From Streptomyces sp. V2I9 (GTDB lineage: Bacteria; Actinomycetota; Actinomycetes; Streptomycetales; Streptomycetaceae): a DNA stretch of 64,000 nt. The stretch covers positions 4,664,626 to 4,728,625 of the forward strand of contig NZ_JAUSZJ010000002.1 of assembly GCF_030817475.1 (NCBI RefSeq), given 5' to 3'. Below are positions 1 through 7,289 of this stretch, in pieces. Numbering within the stretch: position 1 is the first letter of the stretch; the number at the start of each line of letters is the position of its first letter. The position numbers and the translations under genes are program-made. The notes below the pieces were generated by a model. The model saw only the letters and a program-made list of their open reading frames with translations, ran no database searches and was not told where the DNA came from.

Positions 1-785
1 TCGCTCAGCAGCTGCATGGGCCGCAGCAGCGGGGAGACGGCCCGCTTGAACTCCAGTACCTCGCGCTTGAGTTGGTAGATCCGTCCCGCGTCCGCGCCGC
101 GTGCGGAGCCCTTGGCCGGTGTGGAGAAGACATCGATCTCCACCTCGTCGATGTCGTCCTGCACCGCCTCGGCCACGGCGATGTACCCGTCGACCACGTG
201 GTCGGCGATCGCGTGCAGCACGGCGGAAGGGCCCTTGGTCAGCAGCTCCGGGTCGTCCTGGAGGCGGTGGCGCAGGGCCCGCAGGGAGCCCTGGCCCCCG
301 TGCCGGACGGTGATGACGAAGTCCCGGCCGGTGAAGCACATCACCTCGCCGGTCTCCACGACCTCGCTGGTCGCGGTCAGTTCGGCGTGCTCCACGTAGT
401 GGATCGTCTTGAAGACGGTGAAGAGGGTGTCGTCGTACCGCTCCAGCTTGGGCCGCTGGTGGGCGTGGACGGCATCCTCGACCGCCAGCGGGTGCAGCCC
501 GAACTCCCTGGCGATGCCCGCGAATTCGGCATCGGTCGGCTCGTGCAGACCGATCCACGCGAAGCCGCCCTCCTCCCGCACCTGGAGCATGGCCTCGTGC
601 GGCGTCGGGGCCGCGGGCGCGGCCAGCCGGCGGCCGTCGCGGTAGACCGCGCAGTCGACGACGGCGCTGGAGGCGGACGGGTCGCGGGTGGCGTCGTACG
701 CGCTGTACGGGGCGCCGCTGTTCTTACGGAAGGACGGACGCAGGGACGGGCGCACGGCGGCGCGCAGGTCACGGATCATCGACAT
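1..785 (-). CDS. corA: CorA-family magnesium/cobalt transporter (N-terminal part, cut by window edge)
   Basis: About 261 residues of the N-terminal cytoplasmic domain are present; the two C-terminal membrane helices and the GMN signature lie beyond the left edge. The segment VEDAVHAHQRPKLERYDD at about residues 102-119, followed by a beta strand LFTVFKT, is typical of CorA domains, as is WIGLHEPT near residue 77. The family forms homopentameric Mg2+/Co2+ channels gated by divalent cations bound in the cytoplasmic domain. The start was taken as ATG at 785 because a GGAG-type ribosome site lies seven bases upstream; another in-frame ATG follows two codons later. The gene has a leader of at least 300 bases that contains a small ORF with a strong ribosome site (1026-1085), so leader-mediated control is possible. 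Confidence 0.85.
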   Translation of the reverse strand, partial: MSMIRDLRAAVRPSLRPSFRKNSGAPYSAYDATRDPSASSAVVDCAVYRDGRRLAAPAAPTPHEAMLQVREEGGFAWIGLHEPTDAEFAGIAREFGLHPLAVEDAVHAHQRPKLERYDDTLFTVFKTIHYVEHAELTATSEVVETGEVMCFTGRDFVITVRHGGQGSLRALRHRLQDDPELLTKGPSAVLHAIADHVVDGYIAVAEAVQDDIDEVEIDVFSTPAKGSARGADAGRIYQLKREVLEFKRAVSPLLRPMQLLS

Positions 786-1025
786 GGCTGGCTCCTTCAC
801 GGAGGGCCGTCGGCGAGGGCGTGGAACAGCCCGGAATGGGGACGTGCGCTCACGTCCGCAAAGCGGGCGGCACCGCGCGGGCGCGATGACGGCGTTCGCT
901 ACAGACAGGCAAAATGCGTTGCAGGCAGGCAGAAACGAGGGGCTCTTCCGTCACGCGAACCGCTGTCGGGGAGTCGTCCGGCGGCGACGGCGATGTCGGC
1001 TCCGGGCGACCGGCGAGGTGTCGGA

Positions 1026-1085
1026 TCAACGGGACATGCGGGGCGCGGAAGAGTGGTCGGTACTGCACGGTCGACTTGGATCCAT
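1026..1085 (-). CDS. Candidate 19-residue leader peptide of corA
   Basis: A 19-codon ORF (MDPSRPCSTDHSSAPRMSR) begins at ATG 1085, with a GGAGGAGGTGGGG purine run just upstream that is stronger than most ribosome sites in this window. It lies about 240 bases before corA on the same strand. The start MDP with further prolines resembles the acidic/proline-rich opening of enterobacterial MgtL, whose translation falters at low Mg2+ and controls an Mg2+ transporter. That resemblance is an inference from a short string and may be chance. No clear terminator was found between this ORF and corA, so the mechanism, if any, is open. Confidence 0.35.
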   Translation of the reverse strand: MDPSRPCSTDHSSAPRMSR

Positions 1086-1217
1086 GGCAGTCCCCACCTC
1101 CTCCGGCCGGTCCCCCGTGAGGGACGACGTGTCGTCGGGACGAAGAAGAGCGACGCTTCTGCGTGCTGTCCCGACCGGCGGCCAGGCTATCAGCCGTCCC
1201 GGGCCCAATCCCGTACT

Positions 1218-1244
1218 TTGCCCATTCGCTACGCGATCTATGCT
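1218..1244 (+). promoter_or_regulatory. Leaderless promoter of the SUFU-domain gene
   Basis: A TTGCCC -35-like box (1218-1223) and a TATGCT -10 box (1239-1244) are 15 bases apart. The -10 ends only six bases before the ATG at 1251, and no ribosome site precedes that ATG, so transcription probably starts at or next to the start codon. Confidence 0.5.
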
Positions 1245-1250
1245 CGCGGC

Positions 1251-1835
1251 ATGGCAGAAATTCTCGCGCTGGTCGAGGCCCGGCTCGTCTCCGCGCTCGG
1301 TGAGCCGGACGCCCGCGCCGATGTGACGTTCCTCGGCACGGACCGTATCCAGGTGCTGCGCTTCCTCGACGGCGACATCGTGCGGTACGCGACGCTCGGC
1401 ATGTCGGGAGCGCCGATGGCCGACCCGACCTCCCCGCTCGCCGACCCGGTGAAGGGCCCGCGCGCCGAGCTGGTCCTCTCCGTACGGGGCGGGCTCGCCG
1501 ACACCGATCAGGTGCTGCGCCCGCTCGCCGTGCTGGCCGCCTCCCCGCAGGTCGAGGGGGTGATCGTGGCCCCCGGCGCCTCGCTGGACCTGGGTGAACC
1601 GCTGTGGCCCGAGGCGCCGTTCACGTCCGTCCTGGTCGCGGAGTCCGGCGGCCTGGTGGAGGACCTGGAGCTGGACGAGCCGATGGACCCGGTGCGCTTC
1701 CTGCCGCTGCTGCCGATGACGCACAACGAGGCCGCCTGGAAGCGGGTGCGCGGGGCGCAGGAACTCCAGGAGCGCTGGCTGACGCACGGTGCGGACCTGC
1801 GCGACCCGTTCCGCGCGTCCGTACCGCTCGACTGA
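1251..1835 (+). CDS. Suppressor-of-fused (SUFU) domain protein
   Basis: A 194-residue cytosolic protein of the SUFU-like domain family, which in bacteria occurs as stand-alone proteins of unknown function, often linked to toxin-immunity or stress contexts. The C-terminal segment LPLLPMTHNEAAWKR followed by an amphipathic helix is the usual closing block of the domain. The first half contains alternating strands (TFLGTDRIQVLRF, AELVLSVRGG). No signal peptide or membrane segment is visible. The ATG at 1251 was chosen because a -10 box sits six bases upstream and the frame upstream shows no coding character. It stands alone: corA diverges on one side, and the MFS gene converges on the other with a shared terminator. 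Confidence 0.75.
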   Translation: MAEILALVEARLVSALGEPDARADVTFLGTDRIQVLRFLDGDIVRYATLGMSGAPMADPTSPLADPVKGPRAELVLSVRGGLADTDQVLRPLAVLAASPQVEGVIVAPGASLDLGEPLWPEAPFTSVLVAESGGLVEDLELDEPMDPVRFLPLLPMTHNEAAWKRVRGAQELQERWLTHGADLRDPFRASVPLD

Positions 1836-1919
1836 GTCCGGCGGGGGCGCGGCGCGGGGGACGCGCCGCCGACCGGGGCGGGCCGGTCCGGGGGCGGCGG
1901 CCGTGCCGCCGTGCCGAGT

Positions 1920-1968
1920 CCGGTCGGGCCGGGGGCGACCGCGGTGCCGCCGCCCCCGGCCCGACCGG
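1920..1968. terminator. Bidirectional terminator between convergent SUFU and MFS genes
   Basis: A perfect 18-bp inverted repeat (arms 1920-1937 and 1951-1968) with a 13-base loop sits between the stops of the two convergent genes. It lacks a T tract, which is common for Streptomyces terminators. Confidence 0.7.
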
Positions 1969-1979
1969 GTCACGGGCCG

Positions 1980-3218
1980 TCAGTCGGCGAGCGCCGTGAC
2001 GCCGTCCTCCCTGGCGTGGACGGGTTCCAGCTCCTCCGCCTCATGGGTCAGCGCCGTACGCCGGACGCCCACGACGACCGCTCCGACGGTGGCGGCGAGC
2101 GCGGCCACCACGAACGGGATGTGGACGTCGGTCCACTCCTCGATCTTCGGGGCGAGGAAGGGGGCGGCGGCCGCGGCGAACCAGCGGACGAAGTTGTACC
2201 CGGCGCTCGCCACGGGGCGCGGCGCGTCCGAGACCCCGAGGGCCAGCTCGGTGTAGACGGTGTTGTTCATGCCGATGAACGCGCCGGAGACGATCGTGGC
2301 GACGATCGCCGTGGTGTGGCTCCCGTACCCGAGGACGAGCAGGTCGGCGGCGAGCAGGATGAGCGAGACGCCGAGCACCCTGAGCGAGCCGAATCGGCGC
2401 TGGAGGGGCGGGGCGACCAGCACGGAGAAGACGGCGAGCAGCAGGCCCCAGGCGAAGAAGACCGCCCCCGACTTGTACGGGGTCATGTCCAGCACGAACG
2501 GCGTGAAGGCCAGGATCGTGAAGAAGGCGTAGTTGTAGAAGAAGGCCGAGGCCGCCACCGAGGCGAGACCGCCGTGGCCCAGCGCCTTCACCGGGTCGAG
2601 CAAGGAGGTCTTGCGGGCGGGCTTCGGCTGTTCCTTCAGGAAGGCCGCGATGCAGAGGAAGCCGATCGCCATCAGCGCCGCCGTCCCGAAGAACGGGTAG
2701 CGCCAGCTCGCGTCGCCCAGCAGCGCGCCGAGCAGCGGCCCGCACGCCATGCCGAGGCCGAGCGCCGACTCGTACAGCAGGATCGCCGCCGCGCTGCCGC
2801 CCGCCGCCGCTCCGACGATCACCGCGAGGGCGGTCGAGACGAAGAGGGCGTTGCCCAGACCCCAGCCGGCCCGGAAGCCGACCAGCTCTCCGACGGAGGA
2901 CGAGGTGCCGGAGAGCGCGGCGAAGACGACGACGAGCGCGAGGCCGGCCAGCAGGGTCCTGCGCCCGCCGATGCGGCTGGAGACGAAGCCGGTGATCAGC
3001 ATGGCGAAGGCGGTGATCAGGAAGTACGAGGTGAACAGCAGCGACACCTGGCTCGGCGACGCCTCCAGTCCCTCGGCGATGGACGGCAGGATCGGGTCCA
3101 CCAGGCCGATCCCCATGAAGGCCACCACCGATGCGCCCGCCGTCGCCCAGACGGCCTTCGGCTGGCGCAGGAGCCTGGCTCCCGTCGCTCCCTCGTCGAA
3201 CGGATCTTCTCCCCGCAT
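1980..3218 (-). CDS. MFS drug-type efflux transporter
   Basis: A 412-residue polytopic protein with about twelve hydrophobic segments and the usual break in the middle (around residues 190-215, ending in a basic KEQPKPARKTS loop). Loop 2-3 carries the MFS signature region GFVSSRIGGRRTLLAGLAL. The acidic residue in helix 1 (GLVDPILPSIAEGL, about residues 38-51) and the absence of a signal peptide fit proton-driven drug or metabolite exporters of the DHA1 type. Its substrate cannot be read from sequence. Upstream, at 3275-3287, is an AT-rich palindrome of the MarR-operator type, so expression is probably repressed by a MarR regulator. No such regulator gene is adjacent. Confidence 0.85.
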   Translation of the reverse strand: MRGEDPFDEGATGARLLRQPKAVWATAGASVVAFMGIGLVDPILPSIAEGLEASPSQVSLLFTSYFLITAFAMLITGFVSSRIGGRRTLLAGLALVVVFAALSGTSSSVGELVGFRAGWGLGNALFVSTALAVIVGAAAGGSAAAILLYESALGLGMACGPLLGALLGDASWRYPFFGTAALMAIGFLCIAAFLKEQPKPARKTSLLDPVKALGHGGLASVAASAFFYNYAFFTILAFTPFVLDMTPYKSGAVFFAWGLLLAVFSVLVAPPLQRRFGSLRVLGVSLILLAADLLVLGYGSHTTAIVATIVSGAFIGMNNTVYTELALGVSDAPRPVASAGYNFVRWFAAAAAPFLAPKIEEWTDVHIPFVVAALAATVGAVVVGVRRTALTHEAEELEPVHAREDGVTALAD

Positions 3219-3274
3219 GGGCTCTCTCCTTCTCCTCCGGCCTCATCTGATCGATGCGTTATGCACAGAATAAG

Positions 3275-3287
3275 TTAGACAATCTAA
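3275..3287. promoter_or_regulatory. MarR-type operator upstream of the MFS gene
   Basis: The perfect palindrome TTAGA-CAA-TCTAA lies 57 bases upstream of the MFS start, within an unusually AT-rich 45-base patch (3258-3300) of an otherwise GC-rich region. MarR-family repressors typically bind short AT-rich palindromes overlapping the promoters of efflux genes. The assignment to MarR is inference. Confidence 0.5.
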
Positions 3288-3384
3288 TAAATGCAAACTA
3301 CATCTACTTTCCCCGGTCAAGGCCACGCTGCGGACGGGTGATCGTCCTTGACGGGACGTCCGGCGGGGAGGACGGTTGGTGGTT

Positions 3385-4062
3385 ATGAGGGGCGAACCCA
3401 GTTGCCCGAAGTGCGGTGGCCGGGTCAGGGCGCCCGGTCTCTTCGCCGACGCCTGGCAGTGCTCCGCGCACGGCCAGGTCCACCCGCTGCAGCCGGTCAT
3501 CCCGCCGAGCGTCGAGGCGCTCGGCGTCGTGGTGCACCGCGCCAGGGTGCCCGTCTGGATGCCCTGGCCGCTCCCGGTGGGCTGGCTGTTCACCGGCGTC
3601 GCCAGCGCGGGCGACGACCGCAGCGGCGGTCGCGCGACCGCCGTGGCCTGCTCCGGACCCGGCCCGCTGGGCGGCATGGGTGAACTGCTGCTCGTGGCCG
3701 AGGAGTTGGGCGTCGGACTCGGCGCCCGGTACGCCGGGATCGAGGGCCTGGACCCCGGCCCCCACCTGAACATCGACTCCGCTCCGGATGCCAAGGTCCA
3801 CGCCGCCGGCCGCCCCACCCCGCTCTGGCACGTCAGGAACGCCCCGGAGGACCGGGCCGTCTTCGCCGGCGAGGCGCGGGGGCTGTGGCTCTGGGCGATC
3901 CTGTGGCCGGAGCAGTCGGGGCTCCTGATGTACGACGAACTGGTCCTGACCGACCTGCGGGACGCCGGGGGAGAGGTGGACCTGGTCCCCTGCGGCGCGC
4001 TCACCCCCCGCCTGCTCACCGCCCCGGAGGCGCCGCCGCGACAGGCGACGGGGGAGCGGTAG
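3385..4062 (+). CDS. DUF6758-family conserved Streptomyces protein
   Basis: A 225-residue protein that opens with a zinc-ribbon-like half site, SCPKCGGRV at about residues 6-14, followed by a Cys-x-x-His (WQCSAHG) at about residues 25-31. Together these could hold one metal ion. The central part, with VPVWMPWPLPVGWLFTGV, is characteristic of a family I know only as conserved and uncharacterised in Streptomyces. No signal peptide or clear membrane helix is present. The ATG at 3385 is preferred by memory of family starts; GTG at 3379 sits at a better distance (six bases) from the GGGGAGGA ribosome site and is a real alternative. It is followed by the PHP gene 166 bases on. Confidence 0.75.
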   Translation: MRGEPSCPKCGGRVRAPGLFADAWQCSAHGQVHPLQPVIPPSVEALGVVVHRARVPVWMPWPLPVGWLFTGVASAGDDRSGGRATAVACSGPGPLGGMGELLLVAEELGVGLGARYAGIEGLDPGPHLNIDSAPDAKVHAAGRPTPLWHVRNAPEDRAVFAGEARGLWLWAILWPEQSGLLMYDELVLTDLRDAGGEVDLVPCGALTPRLLTAPEAPPRQATGER

Positions 4063-4228
4063 GGGCAGTGCGCGATGGGGACGCACGCGGTGGGGCGTAC
4101 GCGGGCGGTGGGGCGATGTGCGCGGCGGGGGCGGGCCCACACGGGGCTGAGCGCGGCCGGGGGCCGGGCGCGCGGCGGTTATCCTTGAGCGGTCCCCCGT
4201 CCGCCCGCGAGCCCCGGAGTCACGCGTC

Positions 4229-5095
4229 GTGCGCATCGATCTGCACACCCACTCCACCGCCTCGGACGGCACGGACACCCCCGCCGAGCTGGTCGCCAAC
4301 GCCGCCGCAGCGGGTCTGGACGTCGTCGCCCTCACCGACCACGACACGGTCGGCGGCCACCGCGAGGCGGCCGACGCCCTGCCCGAGGGGCTCACCCTCG
4401 TCACCGGGGCAGAGCTGTCCTGCCGCGTCGACGGCGTGGGCATGCACCTGCTGGCGTACCTCTTCGACCCCGCCGACGCCGAGCTGGCGCAGGCCCGCGA
4501 GCGCGTCCGCGACGACCGGGTGCCGCGCGCCCGGGAGATGGTCCGCAAGCTGCGCGCCCTCGACGTCCCCATCACCTGGGAGCAGGTCGCCCGCATAGCC
4601 GGGGACGGCTCGGTCGGCCGTCCGCACGTCGCCGCCGCCCTCGTCGACCTCGGCGTCGTCCCCACCGTCTCCGACGCCTTCACACCGGACTGGCTGGGCA
4701 ACGGCGGTCGGGCGTACGCGGAGAAGCACGAGTTCGACCCCTTCGAGGCCGTCCGCCTGGTGAAGGCCGCGGGCGGGGTCACCGTCTTCGCCCATCCGGC
4801 GGCCGTGAAACGCGGTGCGGTGGTTCCCGAGTCCACCATCGCCGCGCTCGCCGACGCCGGTCTCGACGGCGTCGAGGTCGACCACATGGACCACGACGGG
4901 CCCACCCGTGCCCGGCTGCGCGGCCTCGCCCGCGAACTGGACCTGCTGACGACCGGCTCCAGCGACTACCACGGCAGCCGGAAGGCCGTCGAGCTCGGCG
5001 CCTGCACCACCGACCCCGAGATCTACGGCGAGATCACCCGGCGCGCCACGGGAGCCTTCCCCGTGCCGGGCGCCGGCGGAGCCGTCCGCCGCTAG
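4229..5095 (+). CDS. PHP-domain phosphoesterase (RNase AM/TrpH-like)
   Basis: A 288-residue PHP-fold metal-dependent phosphoesterase. All the expected metal ligands are visible: DLHTHSTASDG at residues 4-14, LTDHDT near 36, GAELSC near 64, FAHP near 189 and SSDYHG near 247. This architecture without a polymerase domain matches the YciV/RnaA group, which removes nucleotides from the 5' end of RNA and also hydrolyses 3',5'-nucleoside bisphosphates. The start is the GTG at 4229, directly before the first strand with its catalytic histidines. MarC follows 130 bases downstream on the same strand, so the two may be co-transcribed. Confidence 0.85.
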   Translation: MRIDLHTHSTASDGTDTPAELVANAAAAGLDVVALTDHDTVGGHREAADALPEGLTLVTGAELSCRVDGVGMHLLAYLFDPADAELAQARERVRDDRVPRAREMVRKLRALDVPITWEQVARIAGDGSVGRPHVAAALVDLGVVPTVSDAFTPDWLGNGGRAYAEKHEFDPFEAVRLVKAAGGVTVFAHPAAVKRGAVVPESTIAALADAGLDGVEVDHMDHDGPTRARLRGLARELDLLTTGSSDYHGSRKAVELGACTTDPEIYGEITRRATGAFPVPGAGGAVRR

Positions 5096-5225
5096 CTCTC
5101 ACCCACCGCACCACCCTTTTCCCCGCGCGCCCGCGCGTACCGTCGCGTGCCCGACGCACGACGGCGCCCGCCGCCCGGACCCGCGCCGCCCCCGTACCGC
5201 CCACTCTTCTCTCGCAAGGCTCACT

Positions 5226-5831
5226 GTGTTCGACGTCGCTGTCTTCGGATCCCTTTTTCTCACCCTATTTGTGATCATGGACCCGCCCGGGATCACACCG
5301 ATCTTCCTCGCGCTCACCGCGGGCCGCCCCGCCAAGGTGCAGCGCAGGATGGCGCTCCAGGCGGTCATGGTCGCGTTCGGCGTGATCGCCGTGTTCGGCG
5401 TGCTGGGCCAGCAGATCCTCGACTACCTGCACGTCTCCGTACCCGCCCTGATGATCGCGGGCGGGCTCCTGCTGCTGCTCATCGCGCTCGACCTGCTGAC
5501 CGGCAAGACGGACGAGCCGACGCAGACCAAGGACGTCAACGTGGCGCTCGTACCGCTGGGCATGCCGCTGCTCGCCGGGCCCGGCGCCATCGTCTCGGTC
5601 ATCCTCGCGGTGCAGCACGCGGACGGCCTGGGCGGTCAGCTCTCGGTGTGGTCCGCGATCGTCGCCATGCACGTGGTGCTCTGGCTGGCCATGCGCTACT
5701 CGCTCGTCATCATCCGTGTGATCAAGGACGGCGGTGTGGTGCTGGTGACCCGGCTCGCGGGCATGATGCTCTCCGCCATCGCCGTCCAGCAGATCATCAA
5801 CGGCGTCACCCAGGTCATCCAGGACTCCTGA
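5226..5831 (+). CDS. MarC-family integral membrane protein
   Basis: A 201-residue protein with six predicted membrane helices and the family hallmark FVIMDPPGITPIFLAL at residues 15-30. A second conserved block, GMPLLAGPGAIVSVI, is near residue 112. This matches MarC/UPF0056 proteins in length and pattern. Their biochemical role remains unsettled, and the old link to multiple antibiotic resistance has not held up. It starts with GTG at 5226. It follows the PHP gene and ends in a strong hairpin terminator. Confidence 0.85.
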   Translation: MFDVAVFGSLFLTLFVIMDPPGITPIFLALTAGRPAKVQRRMALQAVMVAFGVIAVFGVLGQQILDYLHVSVPALMIAGGLLLLLIALDLLTGKTDEPTQTKDVNVALVPLGMPLLAGPGAIVSVILAVQHADGLGGQLSVWSAIVAMHVVLWLAMRYSLVIIRVIKDGGVVLVTRLAGMMLSAIAVQQIINGVTQVIQDS

Positions 5832-5866
5832 CCCGGCGGGACGGAAGCGGTCCCCCGCACAGCACT

Positions 5867-5899
5867 GCGCCCCCGCACGGACGTTCCGTACGGGGGCGC
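5867..5899 (+). terminator. Terminator after the MarC gene
   Basis: A hairpin with near-perfect arms (GCGCCCCCG-ACGGA type, one G:U pair) closes at 5867-5899, about 35 bases after the marC stop and before the stop of the convergent small gene. Confidence 0.6.
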
Positions 5900-5965
5900 T
5901 TCGTCTTCAGTGGCGCGACGCGGCGGGCCTTCGGGCCTCACCGGGGGGCATCGGCCCGTCGGGCG

Positions 5966-6118
5966 TTACGAAGCCGGACTGTCGGCCGGCCGGATGTAGA
6001 GGCGCTGGCCCGTTGCCGCGGCCTGCCGCACGATCCGGTTGACGGAGGCGGCGTCCACGACGGTGCTGTCCACGGCGGTACCGTCGACGTCGTCGAGGCG
6101 CATGATCTCGAAGCGCAT
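5966..6118 (-). CDS. Conserved 50-residue actinobacterial protein of unknown function
   Basis: A 50-residue ORF starting MRFEIMRLDDVDGT and ending RLYIRPADSPAS. It is rich in Asp/Val pairs in the first half (STVVDAASVN) and has no signal peptide or membrane helix. I recognise it as a small conserved Streptomyces protein without known function. ATG at 6118 is chosen; ATG at 6103 is in frame. The AAGGGAAG purine stretch just upstream may serve as the ribosome site. The transcript leader is notable: it holds two perfect hairpins and a 13-codon ORF (6188-6229), suggesting post-transcriptional control. Confidence 0.7.
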   Translation of the reverse strand: MRFEIMRLDDVDGTAVDSTVVDAASVNRIVRQAAATGQRLYIRPADSPAS

Positions 6119-6161
6119 AGGGCTTCCCTTCGTCTGATCCTCCTGCTGGAGAACTGCTGGC

Positions 6162-6216
6162 GCCGGTGGGGCGTCCCACCGGCAAGACTAGGAACGCGAG
6201 GTTTCCCTCGCGTTCC
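6162..6216 (-). promoter_or_regulatory. Tandem hairpins in the leader of the 50-residue gene
   Basis: Two perfect inverted repeats lie seven bases apart in the leader: 6191-6216 (11-bp arms, four-base loop) and 6162-6183 (9-bp arms, loop of four). The first overlaps the 3' half of the upstream 13-codon ORF, so ribosome movement would melt it. The second lies 44 bases before the start codon. Confidence 0.5.
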
Positions 6217-6229
6217 ACATGGGTGACAA
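6188..6229 (-). CDS. Candidate 13-residue leader ORF upstream of the 50-residue gene
   Basis: A TTG-initiated 13-codon ORF (MSPMWNARETSRS if TTG is read as Met) follows a perfect AGGAGG site at 6237-6242 with seven bases of spacing. Its final codons form the 3' arm of the first leader hairpin, and the stop TAG lies just beyond it. An in-frame ATG at 6220 is too far from the ribosome site. Small size means this could be chance, but the ribosome site quality is unusual. Confidence 0.35.
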   Translation of the reverse strand: MSPMWNARETSRS

Positions 6230-6255
6230 CGAGTTGCCTCCTGCAAACATTCCCT

Positions 6256-6283
6256 ACGCTAAGGAAATTTTTTGGATGTCTAA
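6256..6283 (-). promoter_or_regulatory. Candidate promoter for the 50-residue gene
   Basis: On the minus strand TTAGAC (6283-6278) and TAGCGT (6261-6256) are 16 bases apart, separated by an A/T-rich spacer with six consecutive A. This AT-rich patch stands out from its surroundings. The same patch may also serve the divergent NYN gene at 6326. Confidence 0.4.
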
Positions 6284-6325
6284 GTACCCGGTGGTAACCG
6301 CAGCGCCACAGACCTTGAGGTCCGC

Positions 6326-7237
6326 ATGAACGAGGGGGACCCCCGGCTCGGCGCGGGAGCCGATCTCGCCGCCCGTCTGGACCGCACCAACGAGCTGCTC
6401 CAGCGCATGCTCGTGGAGGTCGCCAAGACCCCGTCGACGCACGCGATCTTCGTGGACGCCGGCTACGTGTACGCCGCGGCCGGACTGCTCGTCACCGGCA
6501 CCGAGGACCGGCGCTCCTTCGACCTCGACGCCGAAGGGCTGATCGACGCCTTCATCGACAAGGCGCGCACGATCTTCGCGGACAGCAGGCTGCTGCGCGT
6601 CTACTGGTACGACGGCGCCCGGCGCCGCATCCACACCACCGAGCAGCAGGCCATCGCCGAGCTGCCCGACGTCAAGGTGCGGCTCGGCAACCTCAACGCC
6701 AACAACCAGCAGAAGGGCGTCGACTCGCTCATCCGCACCGACCTCGAATCCCTCGCCCGCCACCGCGCCATCAGCGACGCGGCCCTGGTCGGCGGCGACG
6801 AGGACCTGGTCTCGGCGGTCGAGGCGGCCCAGGGGTACGGGGCGCGCGTGCACCTCTGGGGCATCGAGGCCGCCGAAGGGCGCAACCAGGCCGAGCCGCT
6901 GCTGTGGGAGGTCGACAGCCAGCGCACCTTCGACCTCGACTTCTGCCGCCCCTACGTCACCCGGCGGCCCGTCACCACGTACGAGGACGACACCCCGACC
7001 CCCTCACGCGAGGACGTCCGCTTCGTCGGCGCGCAGATCGCCGCGGCCTGGCTCGCGGCACGGGGCCGGGAATCCCTCGCCGATCTGCTGCCCGGCCAGC
7101 CCTATCTGCCGGGCTCCGTCGACCAGGACCTCCTCGTCGAGGCGGAACGCCTGCTCCAGTGCTCGCTGCGCGGCCACGCCCACCTGCGGCGGGCGCTCCG
7201 CGACGGCTTCTGGCAGCACCTGCAGGCGCAGTACTGA
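6326..7237 (+). CDS. NYN-domain (PIN-like) protein
   Basis: A 303-residue cytosolic protein. The NYN domain (PIN-like nuclease fold) spans about residues 38-185. It opens with the strand IFVDAGYVYAA, whose Asp is the first metal ligand; GVDSLIRTDL near residue 132 and GGDEDLVSAVE near 156 supply further acidic residues. NYN proteins are usually metal-dependent ribonucleases. The C-terminal 100 residues form a helical region beginning REDVRFVGAQIAAAW, which resembles winged-helix/OST-HTH-like tails seen in this family. The ATG at 6326 follows a weak GAGG site (6315-6318). It converges on an alpha/beta hydrolase gene. Confidence 0.8.
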   Translation: MNEGDPRLGAGADLAARLDRTNELLQRMLVEVAKTPSTHAIFVDAGYVYAAAGLLVTGTEDRRSFDLDAEGLIDAFIDKARTIFADSRLLRVYWYDGARRRIHTTEQQAIAELPDVKVRLGNLNANNQQKGVDSLIRTDLESLARHRAISDAALVGGDEDLVSAVEAAQGYGARVHLWGIEAAEGRNQAEPLLWEVDSQRTFDLDFCRPYVTRRPVTTYEDDTPTPSREDVRFVGAQIAAAWLAARGRESLADLLPGQPYLPGSVDQDLLVEAERLLQCSLRGHAHLRRALRDGFWQHLQAQY

Positions 7238-7251
7238 CGCGTGCCGCCGAA

Positions 7252-7267
7252 CCGTGCCAGGGCACGG
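7252..7267. terminator. Short hairpin between convergent NYN and hydrolase genes
   Basis: A perfect 7-bp inverted repeat CCGTGCC/GGCACGG with a two-base gap lies in the 52-base space between the two stops. It is small for a terminator. Confidence 0.35.
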
Positions 7268-7289
7268 GCAGACGTCCGTCAGGCGGGTG

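Larger units (their letters stand above)
786..1250. other. Divergent intergenic region between corA and the SUFU gene
   Basis: This 465-base gap serves two diverging genes. On the minus strand it is the corA leader, holding the small ORF at 1026-1085 and a perfect 7-bp hairpin (840-857, loop CGCT) about 55 bases before the corA start. On the plus strand its end carries a leaderless promoter for the SUFU gene. No known Mg riboswitch fold (M-box) could be recognised by eye. Confidence 0.5.

Noticed and set aside
786..1250. M-box Mg2+ riboswitch upstream of corA
   Set aside because: I looked for the conserved M-box core and could not find it by eye. Only a small ORF and a short hairpin were seen.
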